A stretch of 64,000 nt of DNA. Source: Equibacterium sp963662035 (GTDB lineage Bacteria; Bacteroidota; Bacteroidia; Bacteroidales; UBA932). Positions 7,521-17,242 of the stretch are shown here, one piece after another; position 1 is the stretch's first letter; every line of letters starts with the position of its first letter. Made by a program: the position numbers and the translations under genes. The stretch spans positions 1 to 64,000 of the forward strand of contig CAVLDO010000001.1 of assembly GCA_963662035.1 (NCBI GenBank), given 5' to 3'. The notes beneath the pieces were generated by a model. It did no database searches. It saw only the letters and a program-made list of their open reading frames with translations, and was not told where the DNA came from.

Positions 7521-10500
7521 TTAGTAGTCCCGCTGCATGTCGGCTATCTTTGCGTTGAGCTTCTTTACCTGCTCCTGCTGCAGCACCTGCTTGTATTCGA
7601 TAGGTATTACCTGTATGAAGTCCTCTACATAGCGGTTCCAGTCGTCGAGCATCGTGCGTGCCAGCCGGCTGCCGGTGTAGAGGTAGTGCAGGCGGATGAG
7701 TTCGTGCAGTTCCTTGCGGGAAACGGCGTCCTCCACCAGGTTCATCTCCACCATATCCATATTGCAGAAATAGTCAAAGTTGTGGTTGCAGTCCCACACA
7801 TAGGCCACGCCGCCCGACATACCTGCGGCAAAGTTGCGCCCGGTGGGGCCCAGCACAACCACGCGGCCGCCGGTCATATATTCGCAGCAGTGGTCGCCGG
7901 CACCCTCCACAACTGCGGTGGCGCCCGAGTTGCGCACCGCAAAGCGCTCTCCCACGCGTCCGTTCACATAGAGTTCACCGCCCGTGGCGCCATATAGTCC
8001 CGTATTGCCCGCTATGATGTTTTCGGCAGCGGAATATGTGGCGCGTGCGGGAGGGAATATCGCTATGCGGCCGCCGCTGAGCCCTTTGGCGTAGTAGTCG
8101 TTGGTCTCTCCCTCCAGGCGGAAGGTGATGCCGCGGGCCAGAAAGGCGCCGAACGACTGTCCGGCCGAGCCTTTGAACTTGACGTTTATAGTGTCGTCTG
8201 CGAGGCCGTCGTTGCCGTAGCGGGAGGCCACGACTCCGGAGAGCATCGCCCCCACGGCGCGGTCGGTGTTTTTGATGGAGTAGTCGAGATTGACCTCTTC
8301 CCGGGAGTCTATCGCGGGCCGGGCTGCTTCTATCATCACATTGTCAAGCACCTTCTCCTGCATTCCGAGCGGGGTGGCGGGGCGGCGGGGGTCACCGGTA
8401 AAGTGTAGCACCCCCTCCTCTCTATGCAGCAGGCGGCTGAAATCCAGCACGCCGGGGGCCGACTCCAAAAGCTCCGTGTGTCCCACGATGTCGTCCAGAG
8501 AGCGGAAGCCCATCTCGGATAGATATTCGCGCACCTGCTGCGCTATGAATCTGAAGTAGTTTACAAGATATTCGTATTTGCCTATGAAGTGCTTGCGCAG
8601 CTCGGGATTCTGGGTTGCGACACCCATCGGGCAGGTGTTTGCGCTGCATTTTCTCATCATCACGCAGCCCAGCACTATCAGGGCCGATGTTCCGAAGGCG
8701 AATTCGTCGGCGCCGAGCAGTGCCATCAGCACCACGTCGCGGCCCGTTTTTATCTGGCCGTCGACCTGCACTCTCACGCAGGAGCGCAGACCGTTGCGCA
8801 CCAGAGTCTGCTGCGCCTCGCTAAGCCCGATCTCGGGGGAGATGCCGGCAAAGCGCATACTGCTGGCGGGAGATGCCCCGGTGCCGCCCTCGGCGCCGCT
8901 GATTACCACTATGTCAGCCTTGGCCTTGGCCACGCCGGCGGCGATTGTGCCCACGCCGCTCTCGGCCACCAGTTTCACTGAAACTGCTGCTGCGGGATTC
9001 ACGTTCTTCAGGTCAAAAATCAGCTGCGAGAGATCCTCAATGCTGTAGATGTCGTGGTGAGGCGGCGGCGAGATGAGACTGATGCCGGGAATGCTGTTCC
9101 TGGTTTTGGCGATGATCTCGTTCACCTTGAAGCCGGGCAGCTGACCACCCTCGCCGGGCTTGGCCCCTTGCGCCACCTTTATCTGTATTTCCTCGGCATT
9201 CACCAGATACTCGGCCGTGACCCCGAAGCGGCCGCTGGCCACCTGCTTTGTCTTGGAGCTGAGGCTGATGCCGTTGTATGTGCTGTGGAAGCGCTCGCTG
9301 TCTTCGCCCCCCTCGCCCGTGTTGCTGCGGGTGCCCAGCGCGTTCATCGCCAGACAGATGGCCTCGTGCGCCTCTTTGCTGAGGGCTCCGAACGACATTG
9401 CGCCCGCCACAAAGTGCTTGACTATTTTCTCCACCGGCTCCACGTCGTCTATGTCTATGGGATTCTTTTTCCAGAAGAGGAAGTCGCGGATGAATATGGG
9501 CCGCGCAGTGTTGTCGGCCAGGGCGGCGAACTCCTTGAACTTGGAGTAGCTGCCGGTGCGGGTGGCCAGCTGCAGAGTGGCTATGGTGTCGGGGTTCCAC
9601 GCGTGGCGGATACCGTCGCGCCTCCAGTGGAACTGCCCGGCGTCGGGGAGGAAGTCCACCCCGTCCTTTGCCGGATAATAGGCCGCATTGTGGCGCGCAA
9701 GGGCGTCTGCGGCTATTTTGTCCAGCCCGATGCCGCCGATGGTGCCGGCCTCGGTGCCAAAGTATCGGCGCAGCACATCGTCGCTAAGGCCGATGCTCTC
9801 GAATATCTGTGCGCCGCGGTAGCTGCGGATGGTGGAAATGCCCATCTTTGCCATTATCTTGAAGAGGCCTTTCTTGACCGCCTTTATGTAGTTGTGCTCG
9901 GCGGTATTGTAATCCTCCTGGATTTTGTGGTTCTTTACCAGGTCGTCCAGGATTGCGAATGTCATATAGGGGCACAGGGCCGACGCGCCGTAGCCAAGCA
10001 GCAGCGCCGCGTGCATCGTTTCCCTTATCTCGCCGCTCTCCACAATCAGGGCCGTCTGCACCCTCTTGCCGGCGTCAATCAGATAGTGATGCACCGCCGA
10101 CACCGCCAGCAGGCTGGGAATCGGCACGTGATAGCGGTCTGCGGCGCGGTCGGTGAGGATTATGTAGTTGTAGCCCTCCTCCACTGCCGAGAGAGCCTTG
10201 CGGCAGAGGTCGCAGAGCGCATCGCGCAGCGAATCGCCCCCGCGGCCGTCGAACACCATAGGGAGCTTGATGGTATTGAAGCCCTTGTAGCGTATGTTGC
10301 AGAGAATGTCCAGCTGGGTGTTGTTAAGCACCGGATGGGGCAGGCGCACCATCTTGCAGTTGTTTTCGTCGGCCTTGAGAATGCCGCTGCCCACGCGGCC
10401 GATGTATTCGGTGAGCGACATCACCAGATTTTCCCTGATGGAGTCGATGGCGGGGTTGGTCACCTGCGCAAACTGCTGGCGGAAATAGTTGAACAGCAGC

Positions 10501-11990
10501 TGCGGGCGGTCGCTGAGCACCGCCAGCGGGGTGTCGTTGCCCATCGAGGCGGTGGGCTCCTGTCCCTTCTCCGCCATAGGGGCGATGGTGGCGCTGATAT
10601 CCTCGCCGCTGAAGCCGAACAGCCGCTCGCGCAGCAGCAGGTCATCTACGGTGCCAGCCACGTGGCGGCCGCTCTTGAGGTTTTCCAGCTGGATGCGGTT
10701 GGTGCTGAGCCACTGGCGGTAGGGATGTTCGCCGGCCAGGGCGGCCTTTATTTCGCCGTCGTAGTAGATTCTGCCCTCCTGAGTGTCCACAAGCAGGATT
10801 TTGCCCGGCTGCAGACGCCCTTTTTCCACAACTTCCGCCGGCTTTATGTCCAGCACGCCCGCCTCGCTGGCCACCATAAGGGTGCCCCCCTTGGTGATGG
10901 TGTAGCGTGCGGGGCGCAAGCCGTTGCGGTCCAGAGTGCCGCCGGCATACCGTCCGTCGGAAAAGAGCAGAGCCGCAGGGCCGTCCCAGGGCTCCATAAG
11001 TATGGAATAATATTCATAGAAGGCCTTGAGGTCTTCGCTGATGGGGTTTTTGTCGTTGAAGCTCTCCGGAATCAGCAGGCTCAGGGCGTGCGGCAGCGAA
11101 AGGCCCGACATCACAAAGAATTCCAGCACGTTGTCAAGGCTGGCAGAGTCGCTGCGCCCCGGCTCTATGATGGGGGAGATCTCTTTTATATCGCCCAGAG
11201 CCTCGCTGGAGAGGACGCTCTCGCGGGCCTTCATCCAGGCGCGGTTGCCCCGGATAGTGTTGATTTCGCCGTTGTGCGAGAGGAGTCTGAAAGGCTGCGC
11301 CAGCGCCCACGCCGGGAAGGTGTTGGTGCTGAAGCGCGAGTGCACCACCGCCAGCGCGCTGGTGAAGTAGGGGTCGGAGAGGTCGGGGAAATATTCTCTC
11401 AGCTGCATCGACGAGAGCATTCCCTTGTAAACTATATCCTTGTTGCTTAGGGAGCAGATGTAGAAGTCCTTGTGGCTGATGCGGCGCTCTATCTTCTTGC
11501 GGATGAGGTAGAGGGTGCGGGGGAGAGTCTCCACGTCCGAGGCGCTGCAGCCGGTGATGAATATCTGCTTGATTGCGGGCTCCATGGCGCCGGAGCGCTC
11601 TCCCAACACAGAAGAGTTGACCGGCACATCGCGCATATGGCTCAGCGTGAGCCCCGCGAGCTGCGTCTCCTCCTTCATTATCGCTATCATATCTGCCTGC
11701 AGAGCCTCGTCTTTGGGCAGGAACACCAGTCCCGTGCCGTAGTGCCCCTTTTCAGGGACAGGCACACCCTGCAACAATATGAATTCGTGCGGAATCTGCA
11801 CCAGGATGCCCGCTCCGTCGCCGTCTTTGCCTACCTCCGCACCGCGGTGGCGCATATTCTCCAGGACACTGAGGGCGTCCAGCACCAGTTGGTGGCTTTT
11901 TCCGCCGCGGATATTCACAATCATACCCACACCGCAGGCATCGTGTTCGTATTCGTTCCGGTAAAGCCCTTTTTGTTTGTTTGCTGTCAT
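7521..11990 (-). CDS. gltB: Glutamate synthase large subunit
   Basis: 1489 residues, normal for the alpha subunit. It carries out glutamine + 2-oxoglutarate to two glutamates. A short propeptide ends at Cys19 in EHDACGVGM, the N-terminal nucleophile of the class II amidotransferase domain. The central and FMN-binding synthase domains (GEGGEDSERF, GAKPGEGGQLPG, ISPPPHHDIYSIEDL) follow, then the 3Fe-4S cysteines in CVMMRKCSANTCPMG, and finally the GltB C-terminal beta-helix repeats (GATGGELYVNG, GAGDHCCEYMTGG). It is the first gene of the minus-strand operon and is divergent from pyrG. Confidence 0.97.
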   Translation of the reverse strand: MTANKQKGLYRNEYEHDACGVGMIVNIRGGKSHQLVLDALSVLENMRHRGAEVGKDGDGAGILVQIPHEFILLQGVPVPEKGHYGTGLVFLPKDEALQADMIAIMKEETQLAGLTLSHMRDVPVNSSVLGERSGAMEPAIKQIFITGCSASDVETLPRTLYLIRKKIERRISHKDFYICSLSNKDIVYKGMLSSMQLREYFPDLSDPYFTSALAVVHSRFSTNTFPAWALAQPFRLLSHNGEINTIRGNRAWMKARESVLSSEALGDIKEISPIIEPGRSDSASLDNVLEFFVMSGLSLPHALSLLIPESFNDKNPISEDLKAFYEYYSILMEPWDGPAALLFSDGRYAGGTLDRNGLRPARYTITKGGTLMVASEAGVLDIKPAEVVEKGRLQPGKILLVDTQEGRIYYDGEIKAALAGEHPYRQWLSTNRIQLENLKSGRHVAGTVDDLLLRERLFGFSGEDISATIAPMAEKGQEPTASMGNDTPLAVLSDRPQLLFNYFRQQFAQVTNPAIDSIRENLVMSLTEYIGRVGSGILKADENNCKMVRLPHPVLNNTQLDILCNIRYKGFNTIKLPMVFDGRGGDSLRDALCDLCRKALSAVEEGYNYIILTDRAADRYHVPIPSLLAVSAVHHYLIDAGKRVQTALIVESGEIRETMHAALLLGYGASALCPYMTFAILDDLVKNHKIQEDYNTAEHNYIKAVKKGLFKIMAKMGISTIRSYRGAQIFESIGLSDDVLRRYFGTEAGTIGGIGLDKIAADALARHNAAYYPAKDGVDFLPDAGQFHWRRDGIRHAWNPDTIATLQLATRTGSYSKFKEFAALADNTARPIFIRDFLFWKKNPIDIDDVEPVEKIVKHFVAGAMSFGALSKEAHEAICLAMNALGTRSNTGEGGEDSERFHSTYNGISLSSKTKQVASGRFGVTAEYLVNAEEIQIKVAQGAKPGEGGQLPGFKVNEIIAKTRNSIPGISLISPPPHHDIYSIEDLSQLIFDLKNVNPAAAVSVKLVAESGVGTIAAGVAKAKADIVVISGAEGGTGASPASSMRFAGISPEIGLSEAQQTLVRNGLRSCVRVQVDGQIKTGRDVVLMALLGADEFAFGTSALIVLGCVMMRKCSANTCPMGVATQNPELRKHFIGKYEYLVNYFRFIAQQVREYLSEMGFRSLDDIVGHTELLESAPGVLDFSRLLHREEGVLHFTGDPRRPATPLGMQEKVLDNVMIEAARPAIDSREEVNLDYSIKNTDRAVGAMLSGVVASRYGNDGLADDTINVKFKGSAGQSFGAFLARGITFRLEGETNDYYAKGLSGGRIAIFPPARATYSAAENIIAGNTGLYGATGGELYVNGRVGERFAVRNSGATAVVEGAGDHCCEYMTGGRVVVLGPTGRNFAAGMSGGVAYVWDCNHNFDYFCNMDMVEMNLVEDAVSRKELHELIRLHYLYTGSRLARTMLDDWNRYVEDFIQVIPIEYKQVLQQEQVKKLNAKIADMQRDY

Positions 11991-12078
11991 ATATTGGCTT
12001 TAAGTTTCGGCGGCAAAATTAAATTGGAATGCCTTAACCGCAATGATTTCAAGCCGTTTCGGGGGCAAGTTTTATCCT

Positions 12079-12110
12079 GAAAATTACACTTCGTAACAAA
12101 TTCACACAAA
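12079..12110 (-). promoter_or_regulatory. Candidate promoter for the gltB operon
   Basis: Read on the minus strand: TTTG (12107-12110), 20 bp, TAATTTTC (12079-12086), a 7 of 8 match to TAnnTTTG. It would give a leader of roughly 85 nt before gltB. No riboswitch was recognised in that leader. Inferred from consensus only. Confidence 0.45.
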
Positions 12111-12207
12111 AAAGTTTAAAAATTAAGGATTGCCGCAGGAATCAGGGGTGCAAACTTACAATTTGAAAGAAGCCCCCGTTTTTCCAGATACGACCGGCTC
12201 TAAAACC

Positions 12208-12239
12208 GTTGCCTGTCACGGCAAAAAGTCGTAGTATTG
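12208..12239 (+). promoter_or_regulatory. Candidate promoter for the pyrG-purF-asnB operon
   Basis: GTTG (12208-12211), 20 bp, TAGTATTG (12232-12239) gives 3 of 4 and 7 of 8 matches to the Bacteroidota consensus, 15 nt before the pyrG ATG. Together with the minus-strand candidate at 12079-12110 this makes the 264-bp gap between gltB and pyrG a divergent control region; I saw no other gene in it. Confidence 0.4.
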
Positions 12240-12254
12240 CGGCGAATTTATAAT

Positions 12255-13862
12255 ATGGACACAAAGTATATTTTTATCACCGGCGGAGTGGCGTCGTCAC
12301 TCGGAAAGGGGATAATCTCCGCATCGCTGGGCAAGCTTCTGCAGGCCAGAGGCTACAAAATCACCATCCAGAAGTTTGACCCTTATATAAACATCGACCC
12401 GGGCACCCTCAACCCCTACGAGCACGGCGAGTGCTATGTCACCGACGACGGTATGGAGACCGACCTGGACCTGGGCCACTACGAGCGGTTCACCGGCATC
12501 CGCACCACCCGCGACAACAGCGTCACCACCGGCCGCATCTATCTTAGCGTAATAGAGCGCGAGCGGCGGGGCGACTATCTGGGCCACACCATCCAGGTTG
12601 TGCCCCACATCACAAATGAAATCAAGCGCCGCATCCTGCTCAACGCCACCAAAGAAGACTTTGACTTTGTGATTACCGAGATAGGCGGCACCACCGGCGA
12701 TATAGAGAGCCAGCCCTTTATGGAGGCCATACGCCAGCTGCGCTGGGAACTGGGTTCTGCTCGCGCCCTTAATATACATCTGACATATGTCCCCTATCTG
12801 GCCGCCGCCGGCGAACTCAAGACCAAGCCGACCCAGACCAGCGTAAAGCAGCTGCAGGGGCTCGGCATCCAGCCCGATGTGCTGATTCTGCGCACCGAGC
12901 ACGACCTGAGCGACGAGCTGCGGGAAAAGGTGGCCCACTTCTGCAATGTGAGCCTGGACGCCGTGATACAGAGTCAGGATCTCCCCTCTATCTACGAAGT
13001 GCCCATCAATATGCAGCGGCAAGCTCTGGACTCGGTCATCCTCAAGAAGATGGGTATGGAGGTGGGCCCCACCCCCGGGCTCGGCCCCTGGAGGGCCTTT
13101 CTGGAGCGCCGCTCGCAAGCCACGGAGGTCATAAAAATAGGCCTCGTGGGCAAATATGACCTGCAGGACGCCTACAAGAGCATTCTGGAGAGCCTCGCCC
13201 ACGCCGGCACCTACAACAACCGCAAGGTAAAGGCAGTGTTCATCAACAGCGAACAAATTACTCAAGAGAATGTTGCGGAGCAGCTCGCCTCTATGGCGGG
13301 CATCGTGATCTGCCCCGGGTTCGGCAGCCGCGGCACCGACGGCAAGATTGTGGCGGCCGAATATGCCCGCACCCATAACCTGCCCGCCTTCGGCATCTGC
13401 CTGGGTATGCAGATGATGGTGATAGAGTTTGCACGCAATGTGCTGGGGCTCAAAGATGCCAACAGCAGCGAAATGAACCCCAAGACCCCCTACAATGTGA
13501 TAGATATGATGGAAGAGCAGAAGAGCGTGACCCAAATGGGCGGCACGATGCGCCTTGGGGCCTATGACTGCGCCCTTGCCGCCGGCAGCCGCGCCGCACA
13601 GGCCTACGGCACCGAAACCACTATCCGCGAGCGTCACCGCCACCGCTACGAATTCAACAACGCCTACAGGGAGCAGTTTGAGCAGGCGGGGATGATGTGC
13701 ACCGGAACCAACCCCTCCACCGGTTTGGTGGAGATTGTGGAGATTCCCGACCACCGCTGGTACATCGGCACACAGTTCCACCCCGAATACAGCTCCACCG
13801 TGCTCCACCCCCACCCTCTGTTTATGAGTTTCATCAAAGCCTGCATAAATGGAGCCGATTAA
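12255..13862 (+). CDS. pyrG: CTP synthase
   Basis: 535 residues. Makes CTP from UTP, ATP and glutamine. The start at 12255 yields the invariant MDTKYIFITGGVASSLGKG N-terminus (P-loop at about 10-19); six extra codons upstream are not conserved-looking. The synthase domain shows QKFDPYINIDPGT and HGECYVTDDG. The C-terminal class I amidotransferase domain has the nucleophile Cys382 in FGICLGMQM and the His/Glu pair in GTQFHPEY. It overlaps the next gene by 14 nt. Confidence 0.97.
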   Translation: MDTKYIFITGGVASSLGKGIISASLGKLLQARGYKITIQKFDPYINIDPGTLNPYEHGECYVTDDGMETDLDLGHYERFTGIRTTRDNSVTTGRIYLSVIERERRGDYLGHTIQVVPHITNEIKRRILLNATKEDFDFVITEIGGTTGDIESQPFMEAIRQLRWELGSARALNIHLTYVPYLAAAGELKTKPTQTSVKQLQGLGIQPDVLILRTEHDLSDELREKVAHFCNVSLDAVIQSQDLPSIYEVPINMQRQALDSVILKKMGMEVGPTPGLGPWRAFLERRSQATEVIKIGLVGKYDLQDAYKSILESLAHAGTYNNRKVKAVFINSEQITQENVAEQLASMAGIVICPGFGSRGTDGKIVAAEYARTHNLPAFGICLGMQMMVIEFARNVLGLKDANSSEMNPKTPYNVIDMMEEQKSVTQMGGTMRLGAYDCALAAGSRAAQAYGTETTIRERHRHRYEFNNAYREQFEQAGMMCTGTNPSTGLVEIVEIPDHRWYIGTQFHPEYSSTVLHPHPLFMSFIKACINGAD

Positions 13863-15606
13863 GCACGAGTGCGGCGTGGCGATGATACGCCTGCTCAAGC
13901 CGCTGGACTATTACGAGCAGAAATACGGCTCGCGCCGCTATGCGGCGGGCAAGCTGTATCTGCTTATGGAAAAGCAGCACAACCGAGGCCAGGAGGGGGC
14001 GGGCATCGCCTGCGTGAATATGGATGTCCCCGACGGCAGCGAGTATATGTTCCGCGAGCGGGCGATGGGGGCTGGTGCCATCACCGAGATTTTCAACCGC
14101 ATCGGGGAGGATTTCGAGGGGCAGCTCTATATGGGCCACCTGCGCTACTCCACCACAGGCAAGAGCGGGCTGCAGTATGTCCACCCTTTCCTGCGCCGCA
14201 ACAACTGGAGGGCCAAGAACCTGTGTATCTGCGGCAACTTCAATATGACCAACATAAGCGAGGTGTTCCGCTACCTCACAAGCCAGGGGCAGTCCCCCCG
14301 CCTGCTCTCGGACTCCTACATAACCCTGGAGCTGATGGGGCACCGGCTCGACCGCGAAGTTGAGCGGCTCTACGGCGAGGCTGTCTCGCGCGGTTTTACA
14401 GCCCGCGACATAACCCGCTACATAGAGGACAACATCTCCATCGCCAACGTTCTGCGCAGCACTATGGGGCACTACGACGGCGGCTATGTGATGTGCGGCC
14501 TCACCGGCAGCGGCGAGATGTTTGCCGTGCGCGACCCGCGCGGAATCCGCCCGGCATATTACTACCGGAACGACGAGATAGTGGTGCTCACCAGCGAGCG
14601 GCCGGTGATCCAGACCACCTTTGACCTTGACGCGAGCCAGATAGCGGAGCTCAAGGCGGGCGAGGCGCTGATAGTGAACAAGCGGGGGGAGTTCTCTCTG
14701 GAGCAGATTATGCCCGTGGAGAAGTCGGCCGCCTGCAGCTTCGAGCGGATCTACTTCAGCCGCGGCTCCGACCGCGACATCTACCGCGAGCGCAAGCGTC
14801 TGGGGCACCAGCTGGCATCCGGCGTGCTGGAGGCTGTCGGGGGCGATGCCGCCTCCACGGTGTTCTCCTACATCCCCAACACCGCCGAAGTGGCCTTCTA
14901 CGGCCTTGTGGAGGGCATCCGCGCCCTGGGACACGAAGTCCGCGCAGAAAAGGTGGTGTGGAAGGACATCAAGCTGCGCACCTTCATCACCGAGAGTTCG
15001 GAGCGCAACGACCTGGCCGCCCACGTGTATGATGTCACCTACGGCTCCATAGAGCCCGGGCGGGACAATCTCGTGATAATCGACGACAGCATAGTGCGGG
15101 GCACCACCCTCAAGGAGAGCATCTTTAAGATACTCGGGCGGCTGCACCCCAAAAAGATAGTGATGGTCTCCAGCTCCCCCCAGATACGCTACCCCGACTA
15201 TTACGGCATCGATATGCCGCGTCTGGAAGAGCTTTGCGCCTTCAGGGCCGCGATGGAACTTTTGCGCGAGCGGGGGCTTTACTCTCTGGTGCAGGAAGTT
15301 TTAACCTCCTGCCTGGAGCGGGAAGAGGAGAAAAACCACGTGCGGCGCATCTACGAGCAGTTCAGCGTGGAGGAAATCAACCGCAAGATTGCCGGGATGC
15401 TGCGCCCAAAGGGGATGGACATCCCCATCGAGCTGGTGTTTCAGAGCATAGAAGGGCTGCACGCCGCCTGCCCCGACCACCCCGGAGACTGGTATTTCAC
15501 CGGACACTATCCCACCCCGGGCGGGGTGCGGCTGGTGAACCGGGCCTTTGTGAACTATATTAAAGAGCATAACGATGTGTGGAATTGCAGGAATCTTCAA
15601 CATTAA
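13849..15606 (+). CDS. PurF-family amidophosphoribosyltransferase
   Basis: 585 residues, longer than classical PurF (about 470-505), matching the long Bacteroidales form that begins (M)xxxKHECGVAMIRLLKPL. Cys8 would be the class II amidotransferase nucleophile after removal of a short propeptide. The PRPP-binding loop VIIDDSIVRGTT is at 409-420. The reaction expected from the family is transfer of glutamine ammonia to PRPP, the first step of purine synthesis. The start overlaps pyrG by 14 nt and the last ten codons are inside asnB, so translation is probably coupled. The symbol purF is withheld because this long form may be a paralogue beside a standard purF elsewhere in the genome. Confidence 0.85.
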   Translation: MEPIKHECGVAMIRLLKPLDYYEQKYGSRRYAAGKLYLLMEKQHNRGQEGAGIACVNMDVPDGSEYMFRERAMGAGAITEIFNRIGEDFEGQLYMGHLRYSTTGKSGLQYVHPFLRRNNWRAKNLCICGNFNMTNISEVFRYLTSQGQSPRLLSDSYITLELMGHRLDREVERLYGEAVSRGFTARDITRYIEDNISIANVLRSTMGHYDGGYVMCGLTGSGEMFAVRDPRGIRPAYYYRNDEIVVLTSERPVIQTTFDLDASQIAELKAGEALIVNKRGEFSLEQIMPVEKSAACSFERIYFSRGSDRDIYRERKRLGHQLASGVLEAVGGDAASTVFSYIPNTAEVAFYGLVEGIRALGHEVRAEKVVWKDIKLRTFITESSERNDLAAHVYDVTYGSIEPGRDNLVIIDDSIVRGTTLKESIFKILGRLHPKKIVMVSSSPQIRYPDYYGIDMPRLEELCAFRAAMELLRERGLYSLVQEVLTSCLEREEEKNHVRRIYEQFSVEEINRKIAGMLRPKGMDIPIELVFQSIEGLHAACPDHPGDWYFTGHYPTPGGVRLVNRAFVNYIKEHNDVWNCRNLQH

Positions 15607-17239
15607 AGAGCAGAGCGCGCAGTGGCGCGTCAAAGCATTGAAAATGAGCCAGAAGCTGCGTCACCGCGGCCCCGACTGGAGCGGAATTTGGTGCGGCGGC
15701 AGCGCCATTCTGACCCACGAGCGCCTCTCTATCGTGGATCCCGAGAGCGGCGGACAGCCCCTCTACAGCTGCGACCGCAGGCAGATACTGGCGGTGAACG
15801 GAGAAATCTACAACCACCGCGAAATCCGCGCCCGCTACAGCGGCCGCTACGACTTTGCCACCGGCAGCGACTGCGAAGTGATTCTGGCCCTCTACCGCGA
15901 CAAGGGGATAGACTTTCTGGAGGATCTCAGCGGAATATTCGCCTTCGCCCTCTACGACGAGGAGAAGGACGAATTCCTGATTGCCCGCGACCCCATAGGG
16001 GTGATTCCGCTGTACATCGGCTGCGATGACGACGGCACGGTGTATATCGCCTCGGAGCTGAAGGCGCTGGAAGGAATGTGCAGCCGCTACGAACCCTTCC
16101 TCCCCGGCCACTACTATTGGAGCCGCGAGCCCGGGATGAAGCGCTACTACAAGCGCGACTGGTTTTGCTACGATGCCGTGAAGGATGCCCCCGAAGGGGC
16201 CGGAAAGCTGCGCGGCGCCCTTGAGAGAGCGGTGCGCAGACAGCTGATGAGCGATGTCCCCTACGGCGTGCTGCTCTCGGGCGGCCTCGACTCCTCGATA
16301 ATCTCCGCCGTAGCAGTGAAATATTCAGAGCGGCGCATAGAAGATGACCTCAACTCCAAGGCCTTCTGGCCCCGCCTGCACTCGTTTGCCGTTGGGCTCA
16401 AGGGGGCTCCCGATCTGGCGATGGCCCGCAAGGTGGCCGAGTACATCGGCACCGTGCACCACGAAATCAACTACACCATACAGGAGGGGCTGGACGCCCT
16501 GCGGGATGTCATCTACTTTACCGAGACCTACGATGTGACCACGGTGCGCGCCTCCACCCCTATGTACCTGCTCGCCAGGGTTATAAAGTCGATGGGCATA
16601 AAAATGGTGCTCTCCGGCGAGGGGGCCGACGAAATCTTTGGCGGCTACCTCTACTTCCACAAGGCGCCCGACGGGCGGGCCTTCCACGAAGAGACGGTGC
16701 GCAAACTCTCAAAACTCTACCTGTACGACTGTCTGCGGGCCAACAAGAGCCTCTCGGCCTGGGGCGTGGAGGGGCGCGTCCCCTTCCTGGACAAGGAGTT
16801 TCTGGATGTCGCTATGCGGCTGAACCCCTCGGAAAAGATGTGCAGCGAGAGCAAAATGGAGAAATATGCGCTGCGCCAGGCCTTCTGCGACCTGCTCCCC
16901 TCTGAAGTGGCGTGGCGGCAGAAAGAGCAGTTCAGCGACGGAGTGGGCTATTCGTGGATCGACACCCTCAAGAAAATCACTTCGGAGGCGGTGTCCGACG
17001 CCGAGATGGCCGCAGCGGCGGAGCGTTTCCCCGTCAATCCACCCAAGAACAAAGAGGAATATTACTACCGCAGCATCTTTGCGGAGCATTTCCCCAGCGA
17101 GAGCGCGGCCAGAAGCGTGCCCAGCGAGGCCAGCGTGGCCTGCAGCACCGCAGCCGCCCTGGAGTGGGACGCCTCTATGCGGGGCAAGAACGACCCCAGC
17201 GGCCGCGCGGTATCCGGGGTGCACAACGCCGCGCTTTAG
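15575..17239 (+). CDS. asnB: Asparagine synthase B (glutamine-hydrolysing)
   Basis: 554 residues, the usual length. Converts aspartate, glutamine and ATP to asparagine. The start is fixed by chemistry: MCGIAGIF, with Cys2 the class II amidotransferase nucleophile. RHRGPDWSG and the GEIYNH loop follow; the synthetase domain has the PPi-loop SGGLDSS at 235-241 and VLSGEGADEIFGGY. It overlaps the preceding gene by 32 nt in another frame, which is unusually long. Its stop lies 3 bp from the stop of the convergent rhamnosidase gene, with no room for a terminator between them. Confidence 0.96.
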   Translation: MCGIAGIFNIKEQSAQWRVKALKMSQKLRHRGPDWSGIWCGGSAILTHERLSIVDPESGGQPLYSCDRRQILAVNGEIYNHREIRARYSGRYDFATGSDCEVILALYRDKGIDFLEDLSGIFAFALYDEEKDEFLIARDPIGVIPLYIGCDDDGTVYIASELKALEGMCSRYEPFLPGHYYWSREPGMKRYYKRDWFCYDAVKDAPEGAGKLRGALERAVRRQLMSDVPYGVLLSGGLDSSIISAVAVKYSERRIEDDLNSKAFWPRLHSFAVGLKGAPDLAMARKVAEYIGTVHHEINYTIQEGLDALRDVIYFTETYDVTTVRASTPMYLLARVIKSMGIKMVLSGEGADEIFGGYLYFHKAPDGRAFHEETVRKLSKLYLYDCLRANKSLSAWGVEGRVPFLDKEFLDVAMRLNPSEKMCSESKMEKYALRQAFCDLLPSEVAWRQKEQFSDGVGYSWIDTLKKITSEAVSDAEMAAAAERFPVNPPKNKEEYYYRSIFAEHFPSESAARSVPSEASVACSTAAALEWDASMRGKNDPSGRAVSGVHNAAL

Positions 17240-17242
17240 CCC

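Noticed and set aside
9054..11450. Very long open frame opposite gltB (798 codons)
   Set aside because: Same cause: composition shadow of gltB, with no start context, no family and biased His/Val/Ala content.
11991..12254. Riboswitch or glutamine-type aptamer in the divergent gltB/pyrG region
   Set aside because: I could not recognise any conserved aptamer core; only promoter-like elements could be supported.
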